This document shows, in pieces, positions 1-11,000 of a stretch of 64,000 nucleotides of DNA (the stretch's first letter is position 1; every line of letters begins with the position of its first letter). Made by a program: the position numbers and the translations under genes. The notes beneath the pieces were generated by a model. The model had not been told where the DNA came from, did not search any database, and saw only the letters and a list, made by a program, of their open reading frames with translations. Origin of the DNA: Diaporthe sp. PMI_573 (taxonomy: Eukaryota > Ascomycota > Sordariomycetes > Diaporthales > Diaporthaceae); assembly GCA_021399435.1 (NCBI GenBank), contig JAJTUP010000026.1, positions 744,001 through 808,000 of the forward strand, given 5' to 3'.

Positions 1-9
1 CACGTCACC

Positions 10-734
10 ATGACCATCGACTCCATTGTCACCGACCCGGCCCTCCGCTCCTTCCTCCAGACCTCGCAGCATGCCCGCGAGCAGGCCCTCGGCTTGGCCG
101 ATCGCCTGGCTGCCATCTTCGCTGTGAACCCAAACGCAAACGCAAACGCGCCCCTGACCACCGACGAGCAGGTCACCCTCTCCAAGGAGCAGAAGCTGCT
201 CAACACAAACCTGTCGCATCTCCGTGGCCTGCACCGTGCCGCCTACCTCGCCGCCCGCGACACCAAATCACAGACCGCCGACGCCCGCCACGAGGTCGAT
301 GTCCTACACCTGCAGCTTCAGAACCTGGATTACGAGCAGCGCCACTTGCAAGGCGAGATCGCCGCCTGCGAAACCCACGAGTAAGCCATCTCTACCTCCC
401 TCCGTGCAGGGACTGCCTCGGCACATGCTGACTTCGCTTCCCCATCAGTCACGAGTATCAGAAGCTCCCACTGGCCCCTGTTGAGGACTTCCTCGCAAAG
501 CACCCTGACCACGCAGATTCCGACGAGAATGCGCTCATGATCGCCCGGATAGAGGACGAGCGCGCCGAACGGGAGGCTCTCGAGCAGCAGCGCCAGGAAC
601 TTCTCAAGAGGAAGCAGAAGCTCATCGCTGAGAACAAGAAGCGCAGGGAGGACCTGGCCAATCTGGATAACGACTTGGAGAAGTTCATCGATGCCGCCAA
701 GCCCATCCAGAAGACTTTTGAGAAGGTGGTCTGA
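10..734 (+). CDS. THO complex subunit, THOC5/FMIP1-like
   Basis: Exons 10-380 and 449-734 give a 218-residue protein. The 68-nt intron starts GTAAGC and ends CATCAG. Joining the exons restores a Cys-x3-Asp-His-Glu segment followed by a PVEDFL stretch, which resembles the conserved Cys...His-Glu...EEF region of the Thoc5/FMIP1 family. The rest is charged and helical: residues about 20-50 and 150-205 look like coiled coil rich in Glu, Lys and Arg. THO couples transcription elongation to mRNP assembly and nuclear export; this subunit pairs with a THOC7-like partner. About 215 residues is, from memory, normal for filamentous-fungal members, which are far shorter than animal THOC5. The ATG at 10 lies nine bases from the window edge, so the promoter and any upstream exon cannot be judged. 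Another short coiled-coil nuclear protein is the main alternative. Confidence 0.72.
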
Positions 735-1600
735 GCGCCACGCCGATACAGATGCGATACGTACAGCCAGGAACAAGTCTAGTTGGTGCTGGCCTGCCGT
801 CCACCCGAGGGTGATGGTTTCCACATGGCCTGTTATCAACTTTAGACAACACCCCTTCAGGTTGGCAGGACAAGAAACCCACGATGGCGACATATGGTCG
901 CCCAGCTGGAGCTGTGGCCTGAATGCCTCGAGACTGCTATGCGTGGCTGGCAGTTGGTCTTGCTACTCGAGTGTACGTGCTAAGCAGTCAACCAAGGGAA
1001 CGACAGCACAGCGGCCTTCAGCAGCTCATATGTGGTGCGGGTCAGTTTTCAGTCGAAGAATGGGGCTCAGAGCCGAACTAGCCTCCTGCATTTTGCCTGT
1101 AGAAAAGCAGTGGTCCGGTTGGAGGTAGGACACCCAAGTGGCACAGGATAACTCTCTCCAATGGTCCCCAGTGGGCTTCACTCTAGAGTGAGAATGCCGT
1201 GTCGTGGGTGGCCTCCAAATGACTAATTGACAGGGAATAAGGTGCCTCACCTTATGGGCAGTCACTTAGTTGGCTGCCTGTGAGAACCTGCCTCGGGGTG
1301 AGAGATTGGGGTGGTCGGACTACTTCGATCAAACAGATTCCACTCGGGGCAGACATGAATTGCCCCTCGCAGCAACTGAATGGAACAATACTGTGCCAAA
1401 GCAGGAGAGTGACTTGAGCACCTCTTTTTCAAACAAAGCTCAGTGACATGGCACCTTGGTCTTTGGCTACGCTCTTAGTGCAGGCCAAGTGTGACAAGAT
1501 CCATATGATTGCTTCACTTGACCAGTGTTGATGGAGGCTGAATTGGTTGTCAGTGGCTTCTTTGGTGCCACTAGCATGCCGCCCCGCAGAATATTTCTTG
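735..1600. other. Intergenic region
   Basis: No supported gene. The first part should hold the 3' end of the THO subunit transcript; the last few hundred bases should hold the upstream promoter of the small gene that starts at 1759. Open frames here (for example 691-1128 plus, 1429-1650 minus) lack family character and splice support. Confidence 0.6.
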
Positions 1601-1608
1601 TATAAATA
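1601..1608 (+). promoter_or_regulatory. TATA box of the microprotein gene
   Basis: TATAAATA lies about 150 nt before the ATG at 1759. It is followed by a pyrimidine-rich stretch (about 1610-1660) and then a CAA/CAT-rich leader free of upstream ATGs. This layout is typical of highly expressed filamentous-fungal genes. Confidence 0.6.
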
Positions 1609-1758
1609 AGTCCCCTTTCTTCCCAAACAGACCACCACTCTCTTCACCATCCAACATCCAAAGCTTTACCAGAAAACAAGATACAAACAACAACCATTAT
1701 CAACAATACTCTACGCAACACATCTTCAATCCCATCTCTCAAGGACACATTAGTCAAG

Positions 1759-1935
1759 ATGTCAGGCTCAGGATATCAACCGTAAGTTCACCCCTTTGCC
1801 ATTGGCTAAGCTCAAGACACAACTTTAAGCTGTCAACCATGGAGAAGTCATATGACATTCAAGTATTGGCAAATGCTAACTCTGATAACCAGTCCCACCG
1901 TCCAGGACACCACCGATGAAGAGTACAAGAAGTAA
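1759..1935 (+). CDS. Spliced 21-residue microprotein, function unknown
   Basis: Exons 1759-1781 and 1893-1935 encode only 21 residues. The N-terminal half begins MSGSGYQPP and the C-terminal half is acidic and ends DEEYKK. The 111-nt intron (1782-1892) is close to ideal: GTAAGT donor, GCTAAC branch point about 12-18 nt before the acceptor, and an ACCAG acceptor. Without splicing, translation stops after eight codons. A TATA box at 1601, a 150-nt AC/CT-rich leader and an AATAAA signal at 2018 frame the unit. I do not recognise the peptide. It has no signal peptide or membrane segment, so it is probably soluble and cytosolic or nuclear. It could also be the short ORF of a mainly noncoding transcript. 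The gene architecture is well supported; translation and function are inference. Confidence 0.5.
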
Positions 1936-2017
1936 TCTCGTCTCGGGATGAAGGGGTATGGGGTCTATTCATTCGTCGGGCCAGGAGTATCACAAGTCTA
2001 CATAGCTCAATGTGGCT

Positions 2018-2023
2018 AATAAA
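2018..2023 (+). terminator. AATAAA poly(A) signal after the microprotein gene
   Basis: AATAAA sits 83 nt after the stop codon at 1935 and is followed by an A-rich stretch, as expected for fungal 3' end formation. Confidence 0.45.
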
Positions 2024-2540
2024 TTAACAACATTCAAGTCATGTGCCCACTGCCTATTGTGACAGAACTGTGACTTGTTTGACGTGTATCCTTCTGCCCA
2101 ATTGTGCCGTCCCATAGCATTCCGCGATAATCCCATTGAAATGTGCCAACGGCGATACCCTTGTGTTTTGCGAGTTGTGTAATATGTGAAGACCGATGAC
2201 ATAGACGTGTAGGAGCTATCGCATGTCACAGAGGTACTTACGGCATGGCTGAATTGCAGACAAGTCATTCATGGGACCAACGAGGGCGCAGCACAGGGAG
2301 TACATCAACAGAGCACTTGGAAATAGACAATTCCTGAAACCGACTACCACAGACGCGATTGTGGGATGGCACAGTCAGTGATAGGAGCAAGATTTTTGAG
2401 AAGACGAAGGACGACCATTACATCTCCCAACTGCTGTGGCCTACTTTAAATAAATGACCAAAACCTCTCCCGCCTAGATCACCACAGACTCAAGACCAAC
2501 CAGACAGCCTCCGACTTCGCTTTGCCCATACCAACAAACC
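2024..2540. other. Intergenic region with plus-strand promoter-like tail
   Basis: No supported gene. The end of the segment (about 2444-2540) has a TTTAAATAAAT element, a CT/AC-rich leader-like stretch and an ATG at 2541 in good context (A at -3). That ATG opens a 127-codon frame antisense to the DJ-1/PfpI gene; see the findings. The segment also holds the 3' end of the DJ-1/PfpI transcript. Confidence 0.45.
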
Positions 2541-2585
2541 ATGCTTCAAGAAGCTGCCATACTATGCCCAGGGGATACCACCCCC

Positions 2586-3477
2586 CTAGCTCTTCGAGTA
2601 GAACTGCGGCCGGTCTCCAACATTGGCCATCTCGCACGCAAACTCAGCAATTGGCCCGGGGAAGCGCCCGCTCTCCCGGCAGTAGGAAGCAACCAGGTCA
2701 TTGCCGTTGGTGACACCACCGCTGCTCCAGAAGTTACCATCCCTCGCCCACCTCAGCTCCTCGCCGACGAACTCCGCCTCGGGGTACATCTTCCTCAGCT
2801 CAGACTGCAAGCCCCGAGGCCCGCACGCCCTCCGCCCGTCAACGAGCCCAGCCTTGCCGCAGAGGTAAATGCCGGTGCAGACGCTGAGGATGTCCGTGCC
2901 TGGGGTCGCGGCCTGCTGGCGTAACCACGACAGAACATCCTCGTCCCAGGTCTCGCGGGGGTCTGTGCCCGGCACGATAACGATATCCAGCCTACCCGGG
3001 GCGACTTCGGCGCCGGAGAAATGGCTGCTGAGCTCGATCTTCATGTTCGCCGTGAGCTCTATCAGGGAGCCTGTGCGCATGTGGGGTTAGCCACCAAAGC
3101 TATCAGAAGATTTGCATGAGGAATTCAGATCGTCAGACCGTTTCATGGTGAAGCGTCTCATAACAAAAAGATAGTGGAAACGCAAAGCGCCAGGTACGAG
3201 GTCGACAAGTACCCAGGAGGCATTTTGAACGTGGGAACATCCAAGGAAGGTGGACCTGGTTCTCGGGGACCTGACCTGGTTTCTGGCTGCCGATATACGA
3301 AATCTTCACTTCAGGTGCTAGAGAAGATAGATGTTTGGGAACTACCGATGTAGGCAGCAGCGAGAGGTATTGGTAAGAACTGATGGCGAACACGTCAACG
3401 CATGCAGTGTCGAGGAGCTGTGCTGCCGAGGCTGAGGGGATGAAGACCCCAATGTGGAGATTCTTGCGGGCACTCAT
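2586..3477 (-). CDS. DJ-1/PfpI family protein
   Basis: Minus-strand exons 3477-3276 and 3070-2586 encode 228 residues. The 205-nt intron starts GTCAGG (weak donor) and ends with a GCTAAC branch point and GCACAG acceptor; joining rebuilds KPGSLIELT in frame. The family hallmark is the nucleophile elbow ILSVCTGIYLCGKAGL with Cys132, followed by LVDGRRA, then GPRGLQSELRKMYP and GGVTNGNDL. Fungal relatives are class I glutamine-amidotransferase-like proteins annotated ThiJ/PfpI; proven roles in the superfamily include glyoxalase/deglycase activity, isonitrile hydration and stress protection. The substrate here is unknown. The ATG at 3477 is preferred over 3504 because family members begin just before the first beta strand (LHIGVFIPS). 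A minus-strand TATAAG near 3650 could be its TATA box. Confidence 0.82.
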
Positions 3478-5012
3478 GTCGGGGGGTCTGTCTCGTCGAA
3501 ACAAGGCAGCCTCGGGAAGTCGAATGGGAATGTGTGGTTTGTTATTTGCGTCGTAGTAACAAGGTTCTTCTTTGGCATGCCGGATCTGAGGATGCTCTGC
3601 TGGTGACCACAGTCGAAGCCCCGGGGGTCGACCACCAGGGAACTACTTATACTTCACCAGCCTGGCCGATCAACTCCCGCCCGTCGGCCTTCGGCCTCCT
3701 GAGGACATCACGCATTGTTCAGCCGGAGCTTACACGCTGCCTCGAACCTGGCCTTCGGTGCCCCGTGGCTGCGCAGAAGAACCGTCGGGGCTGTGATTGG
3801 ACAGTTGGGTTGACAAGCTCCGTATTCACTCGGCACTTACACGCCCGGTGCCGGTCCAGGCCAGGAAGTGAATTGCTCTGCCAGGAATAAACGCGCTTGT
3901 CGCTCTTCAGGGCTGTAAACCGAAAGGCTTCGCTCGATCATTTGAGTACAAGCCGAGCAACGCGTACGTACGCGTTTCCAAGGTGTCGCCTTGAGAGGAG
4001 CGCACACCAGGGCATTACTATGCAATTGTTCCTCGTGACTGGCTCGACTTCTCACGGACATCGAGGCCAAGTGAATCGGGTCCAACAGGGGCAGCAAATA
4101 ACCGTCACATCGAGCGAGCACGGAAAATACGAGCGTTGAGCGAGCGGCTTCTTTCATTGATTCATTCCATCCATCATATATTGTCGCGTGTTGGTGGTGG
4201 GTCGCCACAGCTATTCATGGGCGCCCCAGCAGGGGCCGTAGCTTTCTGTCTTGATCATGATACACAGTATTCCGTACAATTCCCATACCACCGGCATGGT
4301 GAAGCCGCAATTGCCACTTCCCTGGTCGGGTGCCTTGCCTCTCCTTGATCAGACAGCCCTTTGTCATTGTTATGGCAGGCTCACCTTCGAGTGCGCCTCC
4401 GCCTGCTCACCACCGTACATGAAGAATTAGATATTACCGGGCTAGATTTTATTACTCCTGGCCTCGTTTCGCCTCCTCTGCATGGAGACGTCCAGGTTCC
4501 CCGCTGCCCGGTGGAGCTAGCCCTGCCCTCCCATCCCGGGCAGCTGAGGTCGCAGTCCAACCCGGGCCGGAGTGCGGCCGGAGTTGTGTCTTGAAGCCTT
4601 CCGCGAGTGGATTGGACCGACGACCTGTCTCTTCTCTTAAGTAGCGAACGTCTGCGGCGAAGCAGTATACCTCTTTTTCATACCCGTTGCCGCGATTGCT
4701 CCTAAACTCCTGGAGAGCCCCCAGTGTTATAGTTGGCCCCCCAATCTAGATGCCGAATGCCAATGCCATGCAAAACATCATGATGCCCTCTATTTACACA
4801 GGTGCTCAGAAAGCCGTGTCTTCCAAATCCGCGCCAAAAAGGAATCTTCCTGGTCTCCAAAGCTGTGCACAGAATCGAATGTGTAAATGAGTAACGGCGC
4901 GGATCTCGTCGTCGACGTGCGGGATCAGGTTCCAGGCCGGGTCGAAGGGTAGGTAAAAGTGGTTTGAAATTATCGTCTGATAGAAGCGAATGAAGGGGTC
5001 GTGATCGGATCG
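3478..5012. other. Intergenic region between DJ-1/PfpI and glycosyltransferase genes
   Basis: Holds the promoter of the minus-strand DJ-1/PfpI gene (about 3478-3700) and the 3' flank of the glycosyltransferase. Frames at 3534-3890 plus, 3837-4208 minus and 4702-5352 minus show no family features. Nothing else recognised. Confidence 0.55.
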
Positions 5013-7237
5013 TTATGCGAGCGTGGCTGCCGCCATGGACCGTGATCTTTGTCGTGTGACCTTTTTGCTGACCGTGTACACAAGATCCAGCGTCCAAAAG
5101 TGGCAGACCTGGGCCTGAGCGCATGGGACGGCGCCGAACAGGGGCGCGACGATCGGGACCATGCAGTAGTCTTTCCAGTTCTTGCTGACGTGGCGGTGCG
5201 AAAAGTTCATGCCCTTGGCGAGACCTGCGTCGCTCATCTCCTTCTCGCGAGTCTGCACGCAGATCCTGTGGAAGCTCTCGTACAGGAACAGCAGGAATGC
5301 AATCTCCATGAAGCCAGCAGTCCTTAGGATGTTGCACGCATCGAAAATCCAATTGATGCCATGCACGTCCGGCTTGCCCTCGGTGGCCCAGACGTACAGA
5401 GTTGAAGCAATGATGAGGATGGTGGTCTGCAGGGGCAGAAAGTGGGCTTCGAACAGGCGGTGGAACAGGTAGATGATGCGCTCCCAGTTGGGCCCCTTAA
5501 GAGTGTCGTGGGTCACGTCGGAGAAGATACCGTTCTCGGCAGGCGGCGCCTCAGGGTCGAGGTTCTGGTTGTGCGGGACGTACACGTCCGTGGTGTCCTG
5601 GAGAGTACTGTGGATGGGGCGGAAAGACCTAGAGGTGTGCTTCCTCTCCTGCCAGAGCTCGACGACCTTGCGAATAGCGTAACCGGAGTCGAGAGCCCCC
5701 CACATGTGCCGAATGGCCTGCTTGTATCGGGCCTTGATATCGGCAACCATACCCTTGAGCCCGCCACCTGCACCGCCTGTGACGTTGCTCTGGCTGACCG
5801 GGCTGACGATAGTACGAACGGTCAGGTTTCCGTTGAGCGCAAAGAAACACTTCAGGTACATATGCAGGTCCTCGCCAATTGCTTCGGGGTCACAGTCCCA
5901 GCCACCAACGCGGTCGACCAGCTCGAGAGGCACAGAATAAACAGAGGTTGGTGGGGCAATTGTTGAGCCGCGGTAGAGGCCAGACATGCCAGCTGATGCC
6001 CAGAGGATGTCGCCAACTCGGACGAGGGCTGTGACGCTGTGCGAGTTGCGGTCGAAGATGATTGGCGCGGCGTACATGGTCGTCTTAGCGGTCTCGGGGT
6101 AGGACAAGTGCATGGACGTAAGATGAGCAAAGTAGTTGGACGAGAGATGGCTGTCAGCTGCAGGCACAAAATGTTAGTGTATGGTGCGGGTGATGTGCAG
6201 CAACCAGAAGCGCCTCCTGCAGGAAAACAATGGGGCAGCACCCAAAAGACGTACCATCAATGCCTGTGACGATGACATCCTTGCGGGCTTCCATAGAGTA
6301 TTTCTCGCTCAGCTTGCGAACAGCCCAGGCCATGTTGCTGCCCTTGCCAGCGCTCTCGCCAGGAATATCAGACGGGTGGATGGTAAAGTCGATGGAACGG
6401 AACTTCTTGATGAACTCTTGCACAAGTCCCATGGCCTTTAATTCCACGTTGTTCTCACGAGATTCCATGGCCAGGTACACCTACAAGTTTTGAATGTTAG
6501 CTTGGCCTTGCTCTCTTCACCAGGTCACAACACGGTGGGCGGAGGTTCACAAGGCTGCTGCTCAGCGGTAGTGAGGGCCTGAACGCGGCGGTGTCCAGGA
6601 CCGGACCAAGTCATCTCCACCCGCACGTGATGCCGATAGCGATATCTGGGAACTCGAAACTCACATCATAGCTGTTGCGGGCTTGGGGGTGGCAGCCCAA
6701 AACCTCCAATGTCTCCCTCAGGGTGTCCAACTCCTCCTTGTAGTTCGGAATCACGACGGCGTGAACCACCCGATCGGGCTCGGCATCGCCATCGGTGTAG
6801 AGCTCGGCCTCCAGGTCGCCAGCTTCGCTGCTCGCGGAGGATCCATGGGACGAGGTCAGGGTCTCGGAGCTCGACAGAGAGGTGGAAGAGCCCCGACGTC
6901 GGTGGGCGAACTTGAGGCTCTGGAGTGCCTTGCTGTGGGCGGCCCTCCTCAAGCTGCGGGTCAGGTCCCACATGGCCCAGCAGGAGCGAAGAGGGAAGAC
7001 GGCGACGAGAACGTGGATGAAGAGGCAGTAGTAGGCGAATATGACGGTCCACAAGCCGGCGCCCTCAGCAGTTGTGGGCGACTGGGGGATGGGGCTAAGG
7101 ATGTCTCTCTGTTGATGCTTAAAGAGATCATTGCGCGATACGATGGCCTCCTTGCTGACCACCCAGTAGGAGAGGGCCAGAGCTGCGAGCATGGCCAGCC
7201 CTCCGCACCGGCGGGTGCACCAGGTGAAGAGCGACAT
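5013..7237 (-). CDS. Polytopic family 2 glycosyltransferase-like protein
   Basis: Minus-strand exons 7237-6665, 6480-6255 and 6157-5013 encode 647 residues. Introns of 184 nt (GTGAGT...TTGTAG) and 97 nt (GTACGT...CACTAAC...TGCAG) join cleanly: the first restores SYDVYLAMESRE, the second IDADSH. Two membrane segments lie near residues 13-31 and 62-83, and at least three more at the C terminus (about 500-640). Between them is a GT-A type catalytic domain with VVIPNYKEE near 160, the metal-binding Asp-x-Asp at 266-268, and a Gly-Glu-Asp acid motif at 361-363. The usual QxxRW processive motif was not seen, so chitin- or cellulose-like polymerisation is not supported. The protein probably acts in the secretory pathway or plasma membrane on an unknown glycan or lipid. 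It resembles fungal proteins annotated glycosyltransferase family 2. Confidence 0.83.
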
Positions 7238-7560
7238 GTTGACGACGAGAGATGCCGGTTCCCTTTGGACGTGGCGATAAGGGAAGATACCGCGATGTCT
7301 GGACCGTTAGGGGACTTGAGCCGGTGCCGAGGAGGGTGGAAGGGGGAGGGGAAGGGAAGGGAAGGGGAGGGAAGGCGAGACAAGAGGAGGCGCGTCTCGT
7401 CGAGGACCGTGGGCTGGCAGAAGTACGGGGCAAGGCAGGGCAGAAGAGAACAGTTTTATTATGGATGCGTTTTTTTTTCTCTTAAAAAACGGGAGGGGGA
7501 AAAATGCAGCGCAGACGAGGGTACTATTGAAAAGGGGACACTGGGGCTCGTTCAACCGGG

Positions 7561-7588
7561 CTGGAGCTGGAGCTGGAGCTGGAGCTGG
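7561..7588. repeat. GGAGCT hexamer microsatellite
   Basis: About four to five tandem copies of a six-base GGAGCT/CTGGAG unit in the upstream flank of the glycosyltransferase gene. Confidence 0.85.
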
Positions 7589-7707
7589 GCAGGGCAGGGA
7601 CAGGACAATAGGGCCCGCGGGTCCAAGTCAAGGTGCGAAGGGTGCAGGATGCAGCCAGGTGGAGATTGTATGGGGTTTGAGAGAAATGAGGACAGGCGGA
7701 AGCGAGG

Positions 7708-7744
7708 CCAGGTATCCAGGTATCCAGGTATCCAGGTTCCCAGG
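7708..7744. repeat. 8-bp minisatellite (CCAGGTAT)
   Basis: Three perfect copies of the eight-base unit CCAGGTAT followed by a degenerate CCAGGTTC, in intergenic DNA. Confidence 0.85.
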
Positions 7745-8035
7745 GCGGGAGCCAGGACAAGTGAGCGTCAGTGCCACACAGTCCCGTCGGTGGCTGCGAG
7801 TGGTACAAAATGGTCCGAAGTAGCCTTGAAAGTGGGAATGAGGTTCCAGGGTCGGTTGGTGCAGCAGGCGGTTGGCCTCCCAAGCAGCCCAAGACGCAAG
7901 ATGGCTCTCCCACAGCTCCCAAAAAGCTGAGGGAGGGATCGGAGGAGGAGGGGCGACGGTTGGACGCGTGCACGGGGTACCTCAACCGACCGCCACGACG
8001 CACACGCCAGACGACCGGCTGTCAGTCTGCTCGGG

Positions 8036-8057
8036 AGGTACCTAGGTACCTAGGTGG
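8036..8057. repeat. Tandem palindromic ACCTAGGT motif
   Basis: AGGTACCTAGGTACCTAGG is self-complementary over most of its length. Related short motifs recur at 8544-8558, 17274-17288, 17322-17340 and 38473-38489, all intergenic. Confidence 0.7.
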
Positions 8058-11000
8058 GTACTGCATCCGTCACAAGAGACTGACTACACAGTACTCGGCA
8101 GGTATCGATCGTGTTCTGCCGCTTGCACGCACGAGTGGCTGCTCCGAGTTTCTGCGCTGCGTTTGGAAACAATGATTGCCATTTCAAATTTGGCAGCAGC
8201 ACACTAACAAAGGAAGGCGCTGGCCTAGCGGCGCGACTGGCACTAGGGTGGACGCATGTACCTTGCGCTGCGCCGCGGTACCACAGCACGGTGACGGTCG
8301 AGGTGACGGTCGGGGCGACTGGGAGCCAGGGGTTGATGCGACCCGCGAATAGAAGTGCGCAGATAACTTGGCCAACCTTCCGTTCCCTTGCAGCGTCTCG
8401 AAACGGCTGCCCCCAAAAGGCAAGGTGGTTTGGTCGACGCAGCTGGCCCAAGCTCTCAGGCTGCCGGAACGGACAGAGCTACGCAAGGAAGGAGCTTGCC
8501 GGGCAGACAATCTGCCCGCCCGCCTGCCACATGCCCGCCTGCATAGGTAGGTAGGTAGTGCCAGCCCAGAACTGCCCAGACCGGCCAGAAACGTCGGGCC
8601 ACTCAGGAGGTGGGAGACCTGGGCGTGCCGTGATTTTGAAATTGTCAGGCCGTCCAGAAGCAAGAGGTGCGCCGACTCCAACGGAAGGTGTCGAGGCTCC
8701 AGCGAGAACTGGGGACCGTCAGTCTTGCGACTTGCATTGCGAGTCGGTACGGAGTACGGCTACACTGCCTCGCCTTTGACCGACCAAGCCTCCTCCTCCT
8801 CCTCCCAAGCCGTTGCTCTAGCCTACACAGCAGCCGCTGATGCTAGTCCTTGGGAGAAAGCCTTGTTGGCATCCAATGGTCCTGGCCCCGGGGTGCTGTC
8901 GTCGCATGGCCCACGAAGGTTGGTGATCAGGCATTTTCGAGGCTTGTTCCAAATCCTTCTCCGCCTGCAAGTCAGACTCCCTCTCAGCCACCACTGCGCA
9001 CCTAAAACGCGCAGCTCGTTACGTCCTCCCCACAACCCAACCCTCCCTGTCCTCCTGCCTCTCTGGCTGGCAGTTCATTGTGGCTTGGTGCGTATGCACG
9101 ACACGATCCCAACTCTCAAGGCGTGGGCCCCACCGTCAGCCATGAGATCATCTCAACTCCTTCACTTTGCGGCGGCTAAGACAGATAACAACAGAGGCCG
9201 GCCCAGCCAGGCGGTCAGCGCCCGCCCAACCCTTTTCTGCTTGCCGCTGCAACCAGACACTCGCGCAGTACGGATGCAGGACCACAGCGGGATTACCGCC
9301 GAGGCAGGTCGGCAGCCCTCATCTGCCGCCCCCGCGTCGCGGTATCTGTGTGCTCGGCCAGGCAGGAGATGACGACTGCCGAGACACGCACGTCCAGAAT
9401 TCCAAGAGTGGGAGCTGCCTATGTCCTACGTTTGTGGTGTTACGGTGAGGGCCTCACGTTTTGAGCTTGTTCGGTCGAGTCCCAAGGACAGTAGGCACAT
9501 CCAGTTGCAGCACCGTATACGTATACGTATTTGGACCTGAAACTGCAACCGTGCCCCCCCCCCCAAAAAAAAACCCATCACTTCAGTATTGCGGTACATG
9601 ACGATGGTTCCTGAACCAAATTAACCTTGCCTTGCCTTTCGGAATTCCGTCCCCACCCGCCGCCCAGCATGGTGTCAAACCTTATAATCTTATCAAAGTC
9701 GGGCGTGATAAATCGTCGCTAATGACGACCCAGGCACGACTCTCTCCCGGCTTACGCTGGCTCCATCGCGGGGCACAGGCACAGCCGAACACCATCGAGT
9801 AGCACTCGGATCCTCTGTACTGTATTGTGGCACAGCTCTCACCAGCACCTTTCTTTAGCTCGACTCGAGATCCTCCATGTCCCCTTCGACGTCTCCCCTG
9901 ACAGCTCCTGATGATCCTTCCCACAATTATGCTCCTGAGCCCCAGGTGGCGCACATGGGGCAATGAATCTGATGCAAATCATGATCTGCCTCGCGGCCCT
10001 CGCTGACAACCCCAGACTGCCCAGTGACAATGGGTGTCTTAGCTGACTGTGGCCTTGCAGGAGCAAGGCTGTCACACTTGGGACGAAACGGAAATTGACT
10101 CCAAGATACCCGATGTCACCCACCTGCTTGCAACAGGACACAGCCTGGCGCTCCGAGGCCGTGGACTGCTGGCGTCTCCCGACTCCCCCTTCTGCTTCAT
10201 GATCCAGCGGTACAGTTTGCACAGTTGCCGTACGGCTTGTCAATCGACGAGTGCTTCTCCTCTCGTATCGGCGACCGCGAGGCTGCTGCATTGCAACTGC
10301 GCAGCGCATCATAAGCACTGTGACAGACAGATGAAAATGGTGGTCTGAGATGCGTTCCTGACAATCCCAAATCATCTTGCTTCTCTACGTGGCTAGTCCT
10401 GACCTGCTCTGTTCCTTTTTGCCAACGCCGGGCCCATCTTTGAATCCCACAATCGCTCTCTGATTCGCCAATTGGCCTCGACGGACCCAGCCCGCAATTT
10501 CGGCTGTGGGGCCATTCTTCACACTGTTTCCCCAGCCATTGTTAAACCCCTCATTAAACGCATCATGCATCACCTACTGCAATCATGAAGACGAGGCAGC
10601 CTGCGTGGCCTCGTATACACCTGACATGTGGTGTTGGCTTTGACGACAAATTACCACCTTTGCGTTGTTGTCGTCGGGCAAGGGCCGGACAGAATCTTAA
10701 ATTTCAACGCCCAGGCAAGGCCGTGAATCAAGGTCAACGGATTGAAGGAGCGAAAGACTCGAGGTGCGACCAGGCGGCTGGGGAAGATATTTGCTCATTG
10801 ACAGCGCCATAATTTCAAAACCCACCCCCATAAAATCAGTCGAATGTTGACACGCTTCTCGTTGGGTCTCGAATTACCGCAACAACAAACAATTGCTGGG
10901 CTGGTGGTGGCTCGCGCTTGTTGGGATCACCATCCGCGAATTGTCCCTTGTAATTGCGCCAGGCGCTATGGCTCGCTTACAGGGTACCTGGGTTGTAGTA

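Noticed and set aside
8725..9372. 215-codon plus-strand frame
   Set aside because: No motif, no plausible splice partners, Ser/Pro/Arg-rich composition of intergenic DNA and no promoter signals.
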